This document shows, in pieces, positions 35,901 to 48,194 of a DNA stretch of 64,000 nt. Below the pieces are notes generated by a model, which made no database searches, was not told where the DNA came from, and worked only from the letters and a program-made list of their open reading frames with translations. How positions within the stretch are numbered: the first letter of the stretch is position 1; the number at the start of each line of letters is the position of its first letter. Source of the DNA: Sipunculus nudus (lineage: Eukaryota; Annelida; Sipuncula; Golfingiida; Sipunculidae); assembly GCA_026874595.1 (NCBI GenBank), contig CM049312.1:71268929-71332928 (forward strand), given 5' to 3'. The translations under genes and the position numbers were made by a program.

Positions 35901-37480
35901 AATATATGATATATCCGGGAAACGGGTTACCCTAACCCTTCGGGCATGAAATACTCCAGTAAGTGTTTGTCACTATTGATATATGCTATATCCGGGATAC
36001 GGGTTACCCTAACCCTTCGGGCAAGAGATAGTCAAGTAATTTTTTGTCCCTATTGATATATGCTATATCGGGGATACGGGGTACCCTAACGCTCCGGACA
36101 TTAGATACCCCAGTAGATGTTTGTCATTATTAATATGTGCTATATCCGGGATACGGGTAACCCTAACCCTTCGGGCATGAAGTACCCCAGTAATTGTTTG
36201 CCATTATTAATATGTGCTATACCCTAACCCTTCGAGCATGAAATACTCCAGTAAGTGTTTGTGACTATTCATATATGCTATATCCGGGATACGGGTTACC
36301 CTAACCCTTCGGGCATGAAATACTCCAGTAAGTGTTTGTGACTATTCATATATGCAATATCCGGGATACGGGTTACCCTAACCCTCGGGCATGAAATAAT
36401 CCAGTAAATTGTTGTCCCTATTGATATAAGCTGTATCCGGGATGCGGGTTACCCTAAACCTTCGGGCATAAAAAACTCCTGTAAGTGTGTGTCACTGTTA
36501 ATATATACTATATCCAGGATAGGGGTTAGCCTAACCTTTCGGGCATGAAATACTCCCGTAAGTGTTTGTCACTATCAATATATGCTATATCCGGGAAATG
36601 TTTGTCATTATGAATATATGCTATATCATGGGTACGGGTTACCTGAACCCTTCGGGCATGAAATACTCCTGTAAGTGTTTGTCACTATCAATATATGATA
36701 TATCCGGGATACGGGTTACCCTAACCCTTCGGGCATGAAATACTCCAGTAAGTGTTTGTCACTATTGATATATGCTATATCCGGGATACGGGTTACCCTA
36801 ACCCTTCGGGCAAGAGATAGTCAGTAATTTTTTGTCCCTATTGATATATGCTATATCGGGGATACGGGGTACCCTAACGCTCCGGACATTAGATACCCCA
36901 GTAGATGTTTGTCATTATTAATATGTGCTAAATCCGGGATACGGGTAACCCTAACCCTTCGGGCATGAAGTATCCCAGTAATTGTTTGCCATTATTAATA
37001 TGTGCTATACCCTAACCCTTCGAGCATGAAATACTACAGTAAGTGTTTGTGACTATTCATATATGCTATATCCGGGATACGGGTTACCCTAACCCTTCGG
37101 GCATGAAATACTCCAGTAAGTGTTTGTGACTATCAATATATGCTATATCAAGGAAATGTTAGTCATTATTAATATATGCTATATCATGGGTACGGGTTAC
37201 CTGAACCCTTCGGGCATGAAATACTCCAGTAAGTGTTTGTCACTATTAATATATACTATGTCCAGGAGACGGGTTACCCTAACCCTTCGGGCATGAAGTA
37301 CTCCAGTAATTGTTTGTCATTATTAATATGTGCTATATCCGGGATACGGGTTACCCTAAACCATCGGGCATGAAATACTCCACTAAGTGTTTGTCACTGT
37401 TAATATATGCTGTATCGGGGGTACAAGTCCCTAACCCTTCTGGCATGAAACACCCCAGTAAGTCTGTGTCACGCGATGTG
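32981..37480. repeat. 77-bp telomere-like satellite array S3
   Basis: The longest array, about 58 units, with the same ~790-bp higher-order order of variants (CTATACCCTAAACC/ACCCTTCGAGC variant at about 33532, 34321, 36227 and 37008). Between 34.6 and 35.4 kb a sub-block of about 260 bp is itself tandemly repeated three times, which explains the larger size relative to S2 and S4. Confidence 0.96.
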
Positions 37481-37493
37481 GCAAGCTATGCAA

Positions 37494-39907
37494 CGGTGAC
37501 AAAACAATTGACAACACCAAGTTAAATTTGTTTACAGATTTAACTTCCGTTATGTAGTGCCTTGATCATATTTTAACCGTTTTTGTTATTGGCTTAACAT
37601 TACGCCACTCATGACCAATGATCACCGTGTAATAAATTGTTCCCCCACTACTGGTTTGTCTTATTTTGTGATACTTGCTAGAAAGAATCGTTCTAATATG
37701 CCTTTATATGGCGTGATCTCGAGCACGCTTCAAAAGAGCCCCCCCCCCCCCCCCCCCCCCAACAACTGAACCGTCAGTCGGCACTGCATTTTCACTGTGA
37801 CCGTATGACTGCAGTTTATCTCATGAGGCCTTCTGAACATAAAACACAAATGACCATATCACGTGCTCGTTGAGAATGTAAAAATATATCTGATTGTCTG
37901 AGGACCGTAGAAGCGTCACCGCTGCCAGGAAGCAGACGCGGCAGGAGAGACCGTTCCAGAGATGAAAAGCAATAAAACAAACGGGGAGTCTTACATCCTA
38001 TTTATGCTAGAAATGTTTTAATTTTGTTTAAACTGGCATTTTTTAAACCTGTTTATATAAACTCGCGCATGAAATTCACATTTTATCGCTCAAAGCCCGT
38101 CGGCCCACGGAGGGGCGGGTAGTTCAAAGGAAATTGCATGGAACTCCTCAATTAGGTAAATTACCAATGTTTTAAAACATTGATGACAAATTTGGATTTT
38201 TATTTTCATTTCAGTACATCAGTACTGTTTCAAGCTCGAAAATTTTGGATATTCAATGTGTAATTGTGCTAATCAATGGTCATACCGAGTGCATACCTGA
38301 TACATGTCACACCTGGATTTGTTACCTGTGTAGGTGATTGACCAAGCTGAACAGCATTTAATATTTTTTTGTATGAAACGTTCACAGCCAGAGTAAAAAC
38401 TTTTCTAGATTTTCATGAAAACTAATTAGAGTTGCCATTTTTTGTCTACCTGCACAGGTGAAAATATATTAATTTAGGATGTAAAGGTAAGCACATAATC
38501 AGTGCAGTTTGCAGCGATAATTCATACATTTTGCGCAAAAATAAAGATTATTTTGGTGATGTCCCTTATAACATGTATAATTTTAAAATTTAATTTAAAA
38601 AATGAGATGTTACCTTAATTTACCTGAACTCACCTGTGCAGGTGAGCATATGTTACAGGTAGTAGTTGTCAAAATTGAAATACGCAACTTGCGTGGCTGT
38701 GCAATTGATTGAAAGATAGTTTGTGCATATTGTTTTGGCTACTTTTAAAAAATTTCCTTCCTAGTCTTCAACTGAGAAGTAGTCTTTATTGTCGGTACTG
38801 GCAAAAGTAATTTAATCCTTTTAAGATGAAAGGTATTATTACAGGTAACCCAATAAATTGTGCAGTTAGGCCCAGTAATTCATATAATGTACACATGCCA
38901 CACAAAATTAAGATTTATTCTGTCGGTATCCCTTATTACTTGTATAATAATACATGATAATTTACATGTGTTTACCTGAACCCACCTGTACAAGTGAGTA
39001 TATTTTTATGTGTTACCATAACCAAAATTATCAATTTATATTCTACGTCTCTAAAATCAAAATATAATATGTTTTGACATAGTTGACACTTGTTCATCCA
39101 TATTCGTCTTTGGCACTAATCAGCATGATTTTGTCCCTGCCATAGGTAATTAGATCAGTTGAAGAACCAAGGTATTCACATAGGTAACTTAATTACTGTA
39201 CTTAATAGCACCTGTTCTTATATCAAAAGTGAATTATACAGTCAATAAATGGAAATGGTATTAATTTATAGTTACTGTAATGATGAACAAGATGTTTGCG
39301 TACACATTCAGAAAAAAAAATAATTTACCTATACTTACCTTTACTTTCCTGTGCAGGTAAACATATGTGTTATATTTTAACAGAGTCCTAGAATATGCTT
39401 CTTGGGTCAGCAAGCTTTTCAGGTGAAAATATTTGATTTTCACTGTAAAATCCAATTTTATTTGCATATTCTGTTTTTTTTAGTGATTCCCTTTCCATAA
39501 ATAAAACAAATCATTTACAATTTTCCTTACCTTTAAATAATAATTACCTTTGAGTAAAAAAATCCTAATATTTCCCTTTTTTGATCAAATTGTAAATGGG
39601 TTACCTGAACAAGATAAAGGGGTCACTTTGGTGAAATACCAGTGAGCAGAAATGCAGGTATTACAGATTTACCTATTGTTACCTGTTAACTTACATACAT
39701 ATGAGAAGGTATACAGAAAAAATATAATTGTCATAAAGGAAATATACCTTACAGTATATGCAGAAAATGTCACAAAGATACCTTGAAAGGGACTGAGTTA
39801 ATGTGTCTTATATGGATTCATGTCAAAATGTGGGAAAAAAAATGCAAAATTAATCTGAACAGTAGGAGAGTCACAAGCCCCCAGCCAAATCTGAACAGTA
39901 AAGGGTT
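37494..39907. repeat. 2.4-kb module, copy C
   Basis: Third copy, closer to B than to A (shared CACCTGTACAAGTG and shared upstream CGCGATGTGGCAAGCTATGCA). The poly-C run at about 37739-37760 is the longest. It has the same internal ~345-bp degenerate repeats and no coding content. Confidence 0.93.
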
Positions 39908-42236
39908 AATATATGCTATATTCAGGATACGGGTGGCCCTACCCTTCGACCATGAAATACTCATGTAAATGTTTTTCACTATTGATATATGCTATATCCG
40001 GGATACGGGTTACCCTAACCCTTCGGGCATGAAATACTCCTGTAAGTGTTTGTCACTATCAATATATGATATATCCGGGATACGGGTTACCCTAACCCTT
40101 CGGGCATGAAATACTCCAGTAAGTGTTTGTCACTATTGATATATGCTATATCCGGGATACGGGTTACCCTAACCCTTCGGGCATGAGATAATCAAGTAAT
40201 GTTTTGTCCCTATTGATATATGCTATATCGGGGATACGGGGTACCCTAACGTTCCGGGCATTAGATACCCCAGTAGATGTTTGTCATTATTAATATGTGC
40301 TATATCCGGGATACGGGTAACCCTAACCCTTCGGGCATGAAGTACCCCAGTAATTGTTTGCCATTATTAATATGTGCTATACCCTAAACCTTCGAGCATG
40401 AAATACTCCAGTAAGTGTTTGTGACTATTCATATATGCTATATCCGGGATACGGGTTACCCTAACCCTTCGGGCATGAAATACTCCAGTAAGTGTTTGTG
40501 ACTATTCATATATGCAATATCCGGGATACGGGTTACCCTAACCCTCGGGCATGAAATAATCCAGTAAATTGTTGTCCCTATTGATATAAGCTGTATCCGG
40601 GATGCGGGTTACCCTAACCCTTCGGGCATGAAAAACTCCTGTAAGTGTGTGTCACTGTTAATATATACTATATCCAGGATAGGGGTTAGCCCAACCTTTC
40701 GGGTAGGAAATACTCCCGTAAGTGTTTGTCACTATCAATATATGCTATATCCGGGAAATGTTTGTCATTATTAATATATGCTATATCATGGGTACGGGTT
40801 ACCTGAACCCTTCGGGCATGAAATACTCCTGTAAGTGTTTGTCACTATCAAAATATGATATATACGGGATACGGGTTACCCTAACCCTTCAGGCATGAAA
40901 TACTCCAGTAAGTGTTTGTCACTATTGATATATGCTATATCCGGGATACGGGTTACCCTAACCCTTCGGGCAAGAGATAGTCAAGTAATTTTTTGTCCCT
41001 ATTGATATATGCTATATCGGGGATACGGGGTACCCTAACGCTCCGGACATTAGATACCCCAGTAGATGTTTGTCATTATTAATATGTGCTATATCCGGGA
41101 TACGGGTAACCCTAACCCTTCTGGCATGAAGTACCCCAGTAATTGTTTGCCATTATTAATATGTGCTATACTCAACCCTTCGAGCATGAAATACTCCAGT
41201 AAGTGTTTGTGACTATTCATATATGCTATATCCGGGATACGGGTTACCCTAACCCTTCGGGCATGAAATACTCCAGTAAGTGTTTGTGACTATTCATATA
41301 TGCTATATCCGGGATACGGGCTACCCTAACCCTCGGGCATGAAATAATCCAGTAAATTGTTGTCCCTATTGATATAAGCTGTATCCGGGATGCGGGTTAC
41401 CCTAACCCTTCGGGCATGAAAAACTCCTGTAAGTGTGTGTCACTGTTAATATATACTATATCCAGGATAGGGGTTAGCCTAACCTTTCGGGCATGAAATA
41501 CTCCCGTAAGTGTTTGTCACTATCGATATATGCTATATCCGGGAAATGTTTGTCATTATTAATATATGCTATATCATGGGTACGGGTTACCTGAACCCTT
41601 CGGGCATGAAATACTCCAGTAAGTGTTTGTCACTATTAATATATGCTTTGTCCAGGATACGGGTTACCCTAACCCTTCGGGCATGAAAAACTCCTGTAAG
41701 TGTGTGTCACTGTTAATATATACTATATCCAGGATAGGGGTTAGCCTAACCTTTCGGGCATGAAATACTCCCGTAAGTGTTTGTCACTATCGATATATGC
41801 TATATCCGGGAAATGTTTGTCATTATTAATATATGCTATATCATGGGTACGGGTTACCTGAACCGTTCGGGCATGAAATACTCCAGTAAGTGTTTGTCAC
41901 TATTAATATATGCTATGTCCAGGATACGGGTTACCCTAACCCTTCGGGCATGAAGTACTCCAGTAATTGTTGGTCATTAGTAAAATGTGCTATATCCGGG
42001 AAACGGGTTACCCTAAACCTTCGGGCATGAAATACTCCAGTAAGTGTTAGTGACTATTCATATATGTTATATCCGGGATACGGGTTACCCTAACCCTTTG
42101 GGCATGAATTACTCCACTAAGTGTTTGTCACTGTTAATATATGCTGTATCGGGGGTACAAGTCCCTAACCCTTCTGGCATGAAACACCCCAGTAAGTCTC
42201 TGTCACTAATAATATGTGCTTTATCCGGGATACGGG
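39908..42236. repeat. 77-bp telomere-like satellite array S4
   Basis: About 30 units with the same higher-order sequence of variants as S2 and S3. At the right edge the last units match the last units of S2/S3 (GTATCGGGGGTACAAGTCCC, then CACCCCAGTAAGTCT). The array then ends without a fourth module. Confidence 0.95.
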
Positions 42237-42440
42237 GCATTATAAACAGTCATAATATTACGACTCGTTGACATTACATAGCTTAATATATGGTGTGTAC
42301 TCAGTATATTATTATACAATCCTTTCAACTTAAATAAATTTCCTACACACATGCTTCTATACAATGTTTGAGCGGGCATCTTGTTAAATGAAGAATAAAT
42401 TACGCCATTTACATATGAACGGTTAGTAGAGTTTTCGGTG
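42237..42440. other. spacer between satellite and GCGATCGC array
   Basis: About 200 bp of AT-rich unique sequence with no gene or recognised repeat. Confidence 0.5.
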
Positions 42441-43330
42441 AAATGCGCACTGCGATCGCAGCTTAATATGACCAAAGGCATTTGCTACCGCGCATATCTG
42501 TTTGCTACTTTGCGACTGTTAATTGCTACCGCGCATATTGCTTTGAGTGTTCCTGTCCGAGCGACCTCTGGCAGCAAAGACTTGCACTACGTCAACAGTA
42601 GCAGATTTTGCGATCGCAAATTCTTAGTCCCCATTGCGGTCGCAGTGGACAGTAACTTGCGACCGCGCAGGTCTTTTTGCTACCGCGCACATTGCGCATT
42701 GCGATCGCAGCTTAATATGACCAAAGGCATTTGCTACCGCGCATATCTGTTTGCTACTTTGCGACTGTTAATTGCTACCGCGCATATTGCTTTGAGTGTT
42801 CCTGTCCGAGCGACCTCTGGCAGCAAAGACTTGCACTACGTTTTGCTATCGCGCACATTGCGCATTGCGCTCGCAGCTTAATATGACCAAAGGCATTTGC
42901 TACCGCGCATATCTGTTTGCTACTTTGCGACTATTAATTGCTACCGCGCATATTGCTTTGAGTGTTCCTGTCCGAGCGACATCTGCCAGCAAAGACTTGC
43001 ACTACGTCAACAGTCGCAGATTTTGCGATCGCAAATTCATAGTTCCCATTGGTAGCAATGACAGCCACTTGGTACCGCGCAGGTCTGATTTGCTACCGCG
43101 CACTTTGCGCTACGAGCCGGTCTGTGCCTGATGGTAGCAAGTCCGGTGGCTGTTCAGTGCGCGATGTGGCAAGCTATGCACAAGAGTAGCAAATGCTACC
43201 GTGCGACTGCCATTTGCTACCGCGCACTTTGCGCTAAATAGCCGCTGAGAGCAGAATGGTAGCAAAGTGAGTGGAAGCTGAGTGCGCGTTGTGCCGGGCT
43301 ATGCGCAATGGTAGCAAAGAATCCCAGGGA
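42441..43330. repeat. GC-rich tandem array with GCGATCGC palindromes
   Basis: The unit starts GCGATCGCAGCTTAATATGACC and carries TTTGCTACCGCGCATAT, CCTGTCCGAGCGACCTCTGG and CAGCAAAGACTTGCACTACG. Units start at about 42451, 42702 and 42867, and more diverged TTTGCTACCGCGCAC pieces follow to 43330. A perfect 14-bp palindrome TTTGCGATCGCAAA occurs at 42607-42620 and about 43023-43036. Open frames across the region, including one of 147 codons at 42438-42881, simply repeat with the unit and are not judged genes. Confidence 0.9.
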
Positions 43331-43640
43331 TAAGTCTGGAAAACCGACAGTTCCCCGCATATATGGAGTGACAGTTGTAACATCACTTTGCAAATGATTC
43401 TTTTCTGGGTATAAAGTCATTTTTTTCATCATAGATGATGCATCATTAATTTGTCATATAGTTTTTAAACAATTGTCCTTGCAGTGGGAGCTGGTCATAA
43501 CTTTCTACAAAGTTACCTGGCCTGATGCTGTATATGGACTGTAACCCTGTCTGGAAATTCAGTAAAACATAAATATAACATTACAAAAAATCATTTAAGC
43601 ACTGGTATTTTTGTATGAAATGTTTAAGGTGGTGTAAAAT
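43331..43640. repeat. junction with inverted 20-bp word and local duplication
   Basis: GAAAACCGACAGTTCCCCGC here is the reverse complement of the word at 17627 that borders the other array. The following ~190 bp (TGACAGTTGTAACATCACTT to GGACTGTAACCCTGT, 43366-43550) is repeated at 43698-43893. The second 135-bp block (43557-43695) is sandwiched between them. Confidence 0.85.
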
Positions 43641-44759
43641 TGTAATATGTAGAGATAAATGTTAATTTTAATTAATTCCTTTTAACCCCTTACACGGAAT
43701 GACAGTTGTAACATCACTATGCAAATGATTCTTTTCTGGGTATAAAGTCATTTTGTCATCATAGATGATGCATCATTAATTTGTATTTCTAAATCTAGTT
43801 TTTAAACAATAGTCCTTGCAGTTGGAGCTGGTCATAACTTTCTACAAAGTTCCCTGGCCTGATGTTCTATATGGACTGTAACCCTGTACTTATGTCAGGT
43901 CTCCCATATTACTAACATGGCTGGGAGTGAAGCAAGGGCATCACCTTTGATTACCTTTGAACTTGTAATAGACACTGTGTGGCCAAAACTGGCTCTTTAC
44001 GCGACTCCACACCTCCATCCTGAGTTCGGATGCTCAGTAATGGTCGGGTGAAACAGGCAAAAAAACCCGGCACAGGCATGCTTATTAAAACGAGCCGTGG
44101 GCAAATGGACCAGGGAGGGTTATAACGCTTTTATCCCAAGAATAACAATTCTTTGGGTAAAATCAATTATATTCCCTTAACACTATTTATGAAAATATGT
44201 TAGGTAAAGCTTAATGTAATACAATTTCGAGTACAAAACTCATGTTTTGTAAAACTTACCAACAAATTTCGTTTTAATAATATAATATTGCATTTGTTGT
44301 CCCAAGACCCCCGACTGAAATCCAAACCTTAATTATTTCTGTCTGTCTTAGCTGCAAAGAGATATTCCGTAACATATGTATATAAAAATTTAATATTCTT
44401 TATAAATATGTATTTCCGTCATTATTCAATACAGTAGGAAATACCCTACTTAACGTTATTTGTTTATAACGTTTAATGTCACTTGATAATATGGTATTTG
44501 AAAATTATTTCTAAACATTACTGAAAGTGTCATGATTTATCCGAGAAGGGAGTTTTTAGAAAACGAGGTAAATATAGTAGTTATTATCCGTATTGAATAA
44601 AATCGTTCTTCCACAATAACACACACTGACAGGACTCAAACTACATATAGCAGTGGTTCAAACTTTGTTAGGTTTTTTGCTATATTAAGTTTTTATTCGA
44701 CTGTTGGTAGACCGCAGACTGAGACAACAGTGTTTAATTTACTGTTTTTGTTGTATTTC

Positions 44760-45430
44760 TAATCAATTCACTCTGAAAAATGACGAGCGTTTACTAGTAT
44801 ATCTGAATGCAGATGTCTTCTTCTGTTTTCGGTTGACAGTCCAAGAGAATGAGTGTTGTGTAATAACACATATTCTGTACATGGTTCCTTGTTAGTCTGT
44901 AAAAACTACCATGGCAATTCTAGAGTGGATAATATAGGACTATTGGTAGTTGTTTCATTTAAAAAAAAGACTCCAGTTACAAAGATTTTATGAATGCAAA
45001 TAACATCGAGTAAATGAAGTACATGTGCATGTGGTCCCCTCTTATCTGTTGACAAATCATGATACTGAGGGTTATGTGATCCCACACATTCTGTACGTTA
45101 TGGTTGGATCCTTGATAGTCTGTGTATACTATAGCTTGACAGAGGTATTGTTTCACTTTTAAAATTACTTAAGTTCAATGGTATATATGAATGCAGATTA
45201 TATTAAAGTAGTTAAATTGCATGTGTATATATAATGCCATGTTATCTGTTGATAGTCCATGTTAGTGGTGTTGTGTGATCCCCCAAATTCTGCTTATGAT
45301 GGTTGGTCCCTTTATATCCAGTATATCATACCTTGACAGTGCTGGAGTTTATTATATAGAGGTATTTTTAGTTAATTCACTTTAAATTGACTCGATTTCG
45401 CTAGTAATTTTAAATGCAGAAAATATTAAC
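44760..45430. repeat. degenerate ~200-217-bp repeats, unit 1
   Basis: At least three units, with the phrase TTGA(C/T)AGTCCATG-GAGTGTTATGTGATCCCACACATTCTG at about 44833, 45048 and 45248, each followed by TAGTCTGTATA-like and ATGAATGCAGAT phrases. A fourth occurrence of the phrase is at 46923, beyond the inverted-repeat element. The copy in the second duplication unit is at about 53240-53910. Confidence 0.75.
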
Positions 45431-45460
45431 AGTCCAGCGGTTAAGCTCCCATAGTTGGAG

Positions 45461-46866
45461 GAGTTGTGCCAAAAATGAAAGAAGCATGAAAATTTGGAAA
45501 AGTATTCTTTGGAGCTTATTGGATTTCAGATATTGGGCAAAGCTAAAAAAAATTATCTTGGCCAAAATCCAAGATGGCGGCCAAGATGGCCGCCAGATTA
45601 GAAAATGTCAATAATTTGAGTTATAATGTCCCCAGAAAACATTGCAAATGTTATTTGGGTGGATAATTTTATTTATAAGGGTTTGGGATCTGTATCATGT
45701 ATGTGTGAATGAAGTCTGTTTTTATTGGTATTGAATTTGTACTAAAATTGCCCTTTCGACCAGCACATCTAAGGTTAAAATGTATTGGATGAGTACCCTT
45801 CTATTAATGTTTTCGTTGATTTTAAGTATTTAAACACTGTCTCTTTCAATGTAAGGAAAGGGCCAGACGATTGGTTAACCCCTCGGCTCTCTTCACTTGC
45901 GACCAATTTTTTATCTCTGATGTTGCTATGAGAATGGGTTGTAGTGGTCCATACAGAGTCGGCTGTTTTCTTTTGTCCTCTTATTCCATCCACTGCTTTA
46001 TCGTCCGACCCATAGAAAGTGCCTTGTAGTTGTTATTATAACCAGTCGTACAAATCATGTTAACAAATTTGTTGTTTATAAGTTAAAAGTTCTTTTGCCT
46101 GCTTCCAGACTCTTTGTTTGCATGAATATATATATTTATATATATATATTAAATGTCAGCACAGTTGGATTTATGCATTTGATATTTCCCAGAGGTTTAC
46201 ATGAAAGCTGATCGTAAAATCAAATTACCTGTATGTAGGGTTAAAACATTCTAATGATGAGTGTTTACTTACATATCAAGTTCAATCCTTATTTTATTGC
46301 AGATATCGACAGATAAGTTTTTGCAACCATCACCTGTTCAAAGCAATTACATTTGTAAGCATGCAAATAGAGGAAAATTCAAAGGAAGAATATTGCAATA
46401 AAAACTGTTCTACAATTCAAGCCTCAAAATGCATAACAAAGCAGACAAACCTAAGCCATCAAAGGACTCTTTCATTTGAATAAAATCACAATGCATACGA
46501 CTACTGTGAAAAACCCACCAAATAATGTTTGTTGTACATGTGCTAATAAACGAAAGCATATTTAGGACAATTTCAATATAAACATAACCAGGATTCATTC
46601 ATATAGTCATTTTACAGACTTTAAACCCTTATAAATGAATTGATCGACCACGAAAACATAGGAATAGTGCACTTGGAAAGCTTTCTAGAACTAATATAAC
46701 CGAATATATTGATATTTTATAATCCGGCGGCCATCTTGGCCGCCATCTTGGATTTTGACTTACATAGGGTGAATTCCGCTTGGCCCTATATCAGAAAATA
46801 TTCAGTTTGGTCTGGCCAACTTTTATGTCAAGTTTCATGCTTCTTTCACTTTTTTCACAATTCTTC
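45461..46866. mobile_element. element bounded by ~140-bp inverted repeats, unit 1
   Basis: The left arm (45461-45598) and right arm (about 46722-46866) are inverted copies sharing AAAGAAGCATGAAA. They also share a perfect 26-bp complementary core (45569-45594 with 46726-46751) made of two CCAAGATGGC words. About 1.1 kb lies between. The interior has no recognisable transposase. Outer flanks are the ~205-bp repeat on both sides, consistent with insertion into it. A non-autonomous DNA transposon or foldback element is the simplest reading. Confidence 0.6.
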
Positions 46867-47079
46867 TCTTAACTTCTCGACTATAAAGGAATTACAATAT
46901 ATGTTTGTGTTCCCGTTTGATTTGTTGATAGTCCATGATACCGAGTGTTATGTGATCGCACACATTCTGTCAATGATGGTAGGTCCCCTGAAAGTCTGTA
47001 TAACCACAGTTTCTTGGTGTTATTCATGGGTTAACTATACGATAAAACAATATATAAAGCCTGGGTGTCCGCTATAAGA

Positions 47080-48190
47080 TTTATACAGGCTTATACAGTT
47101 ATATATAACAAGACACAAGTATTGCAAAGCCCATGAAAACATTATTAATCTATGGTATTCTTGTATTCAGCCATTTCAGCTAATGACTTTCCAAGTGTAT
47201 TTATGAAAGTTGGTTTTATTTAATATAACGTGTATACATGTTAGAGTAACCTAATTTCAGGTTTCCAAAGATTTATTTTAACGATCTCCCTTACTGAGAA
47301 AAACAAACATTTAAGCGAGAATAGCGCCGTTTTACCAGGAAGGCTACATTTTTTCAGGAAACATTTATTAGGAGATCTTTCAAAACGAGAAAGCTGCCTT
47401 ATATAAAAAAAAAAATATTTTTCAGGTATTCTTGTGATTCATTTTTCCTGGAGCAGGTTATTAAAAAGGACGTGAATTTCCAAGGAACATTCAGCGGATA
47501 TACAAATGTGGCAGATATATTTTATACCTTTAAAAAAAAACAGTAACTCTGTGATAAAACACATTGAACAAAATATTGTTTCGCAGTTATATTTGATTTA
47601 AATATTAAATTAATTCTGTGATAAAACACATTGAACAAAGTATTATTTTGAACTGTTAGAGATAGAAATCCAACTCAGTGCCAAACATTTCTGAACCAGC
47701 AGGGTTAGACAAATGCATGAATAGTGTAAAAGACGTAATTGATTGCCACAATACACAAACTATAAGATACAGGTAACGGGAGTCTATGCATGAATTATTA
47801 CTTAACCAATGGTTGGTCTACCTGCCTGATACTACCGGCTGCATCCATTATGATTAAATTATCAAATATGAACAGGGCTGTTCTTTTCAAGGGTTCTTTA
47901 GCAGCCTGGTAACAATAATAGGGAGAGAAACCGAGTAAAAAGAAGAAACTTTAGTTGGTGGAAACTCTGATCCAGTCTTCGGTATGAGTTGAAGCCATGA
48001 GATCTTTTAACATGCAACATTTTGAATCGATATGTTAAACCATTCCTGAGATGTATGCATAGATATATGGCAAACAAACGTAATTATCGGTGGTACAGCC
48101 TGTCTTGAGTGAACAGTGGACTTTTTTCCTTTTAAAAAAAATTTGTTGGAGTTAACCGCCTCCGTTTTTTAATGCTAACTTAGCCACGTA
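47080..48190. other. AT-rich interior of duplication unit 1
   Basis: The word TCTGTGATAAAACACATTGA is duplicated about 77 bp apart (47547 and 47624). Otherwise it is unique AT-rich sequence without coding signs. The equivalent in unit 2 is at about 55560-56670. Confidence 0.5.
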
Positions 48191-48194
48191 TATG

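Noticed and set aside
28028-42236. CRISPR-like appearance of regularly spaced repeats
   Set aside because: The whole 77-bp unit is repeated without unique spacers and the genome is animal, so this is satellite DNA.
22580-42236. A true telomere or telomere end
   Set aside because: The telomere hexamers occur only one and a half at a time inside a longer unit, with unique sequence on both sides.
42438-42881. 147-codon open frame as a gene
   Set aside because: It reads through tandem units, its peptide repeats with the DNA unit, and no domain is recognised.
45775-45993. 72-codon minus-strand frame identical in both duplication units
   Set aside because: Identity is explained by the recent duplication. 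No domain, splice site or independent homolog was recognised.
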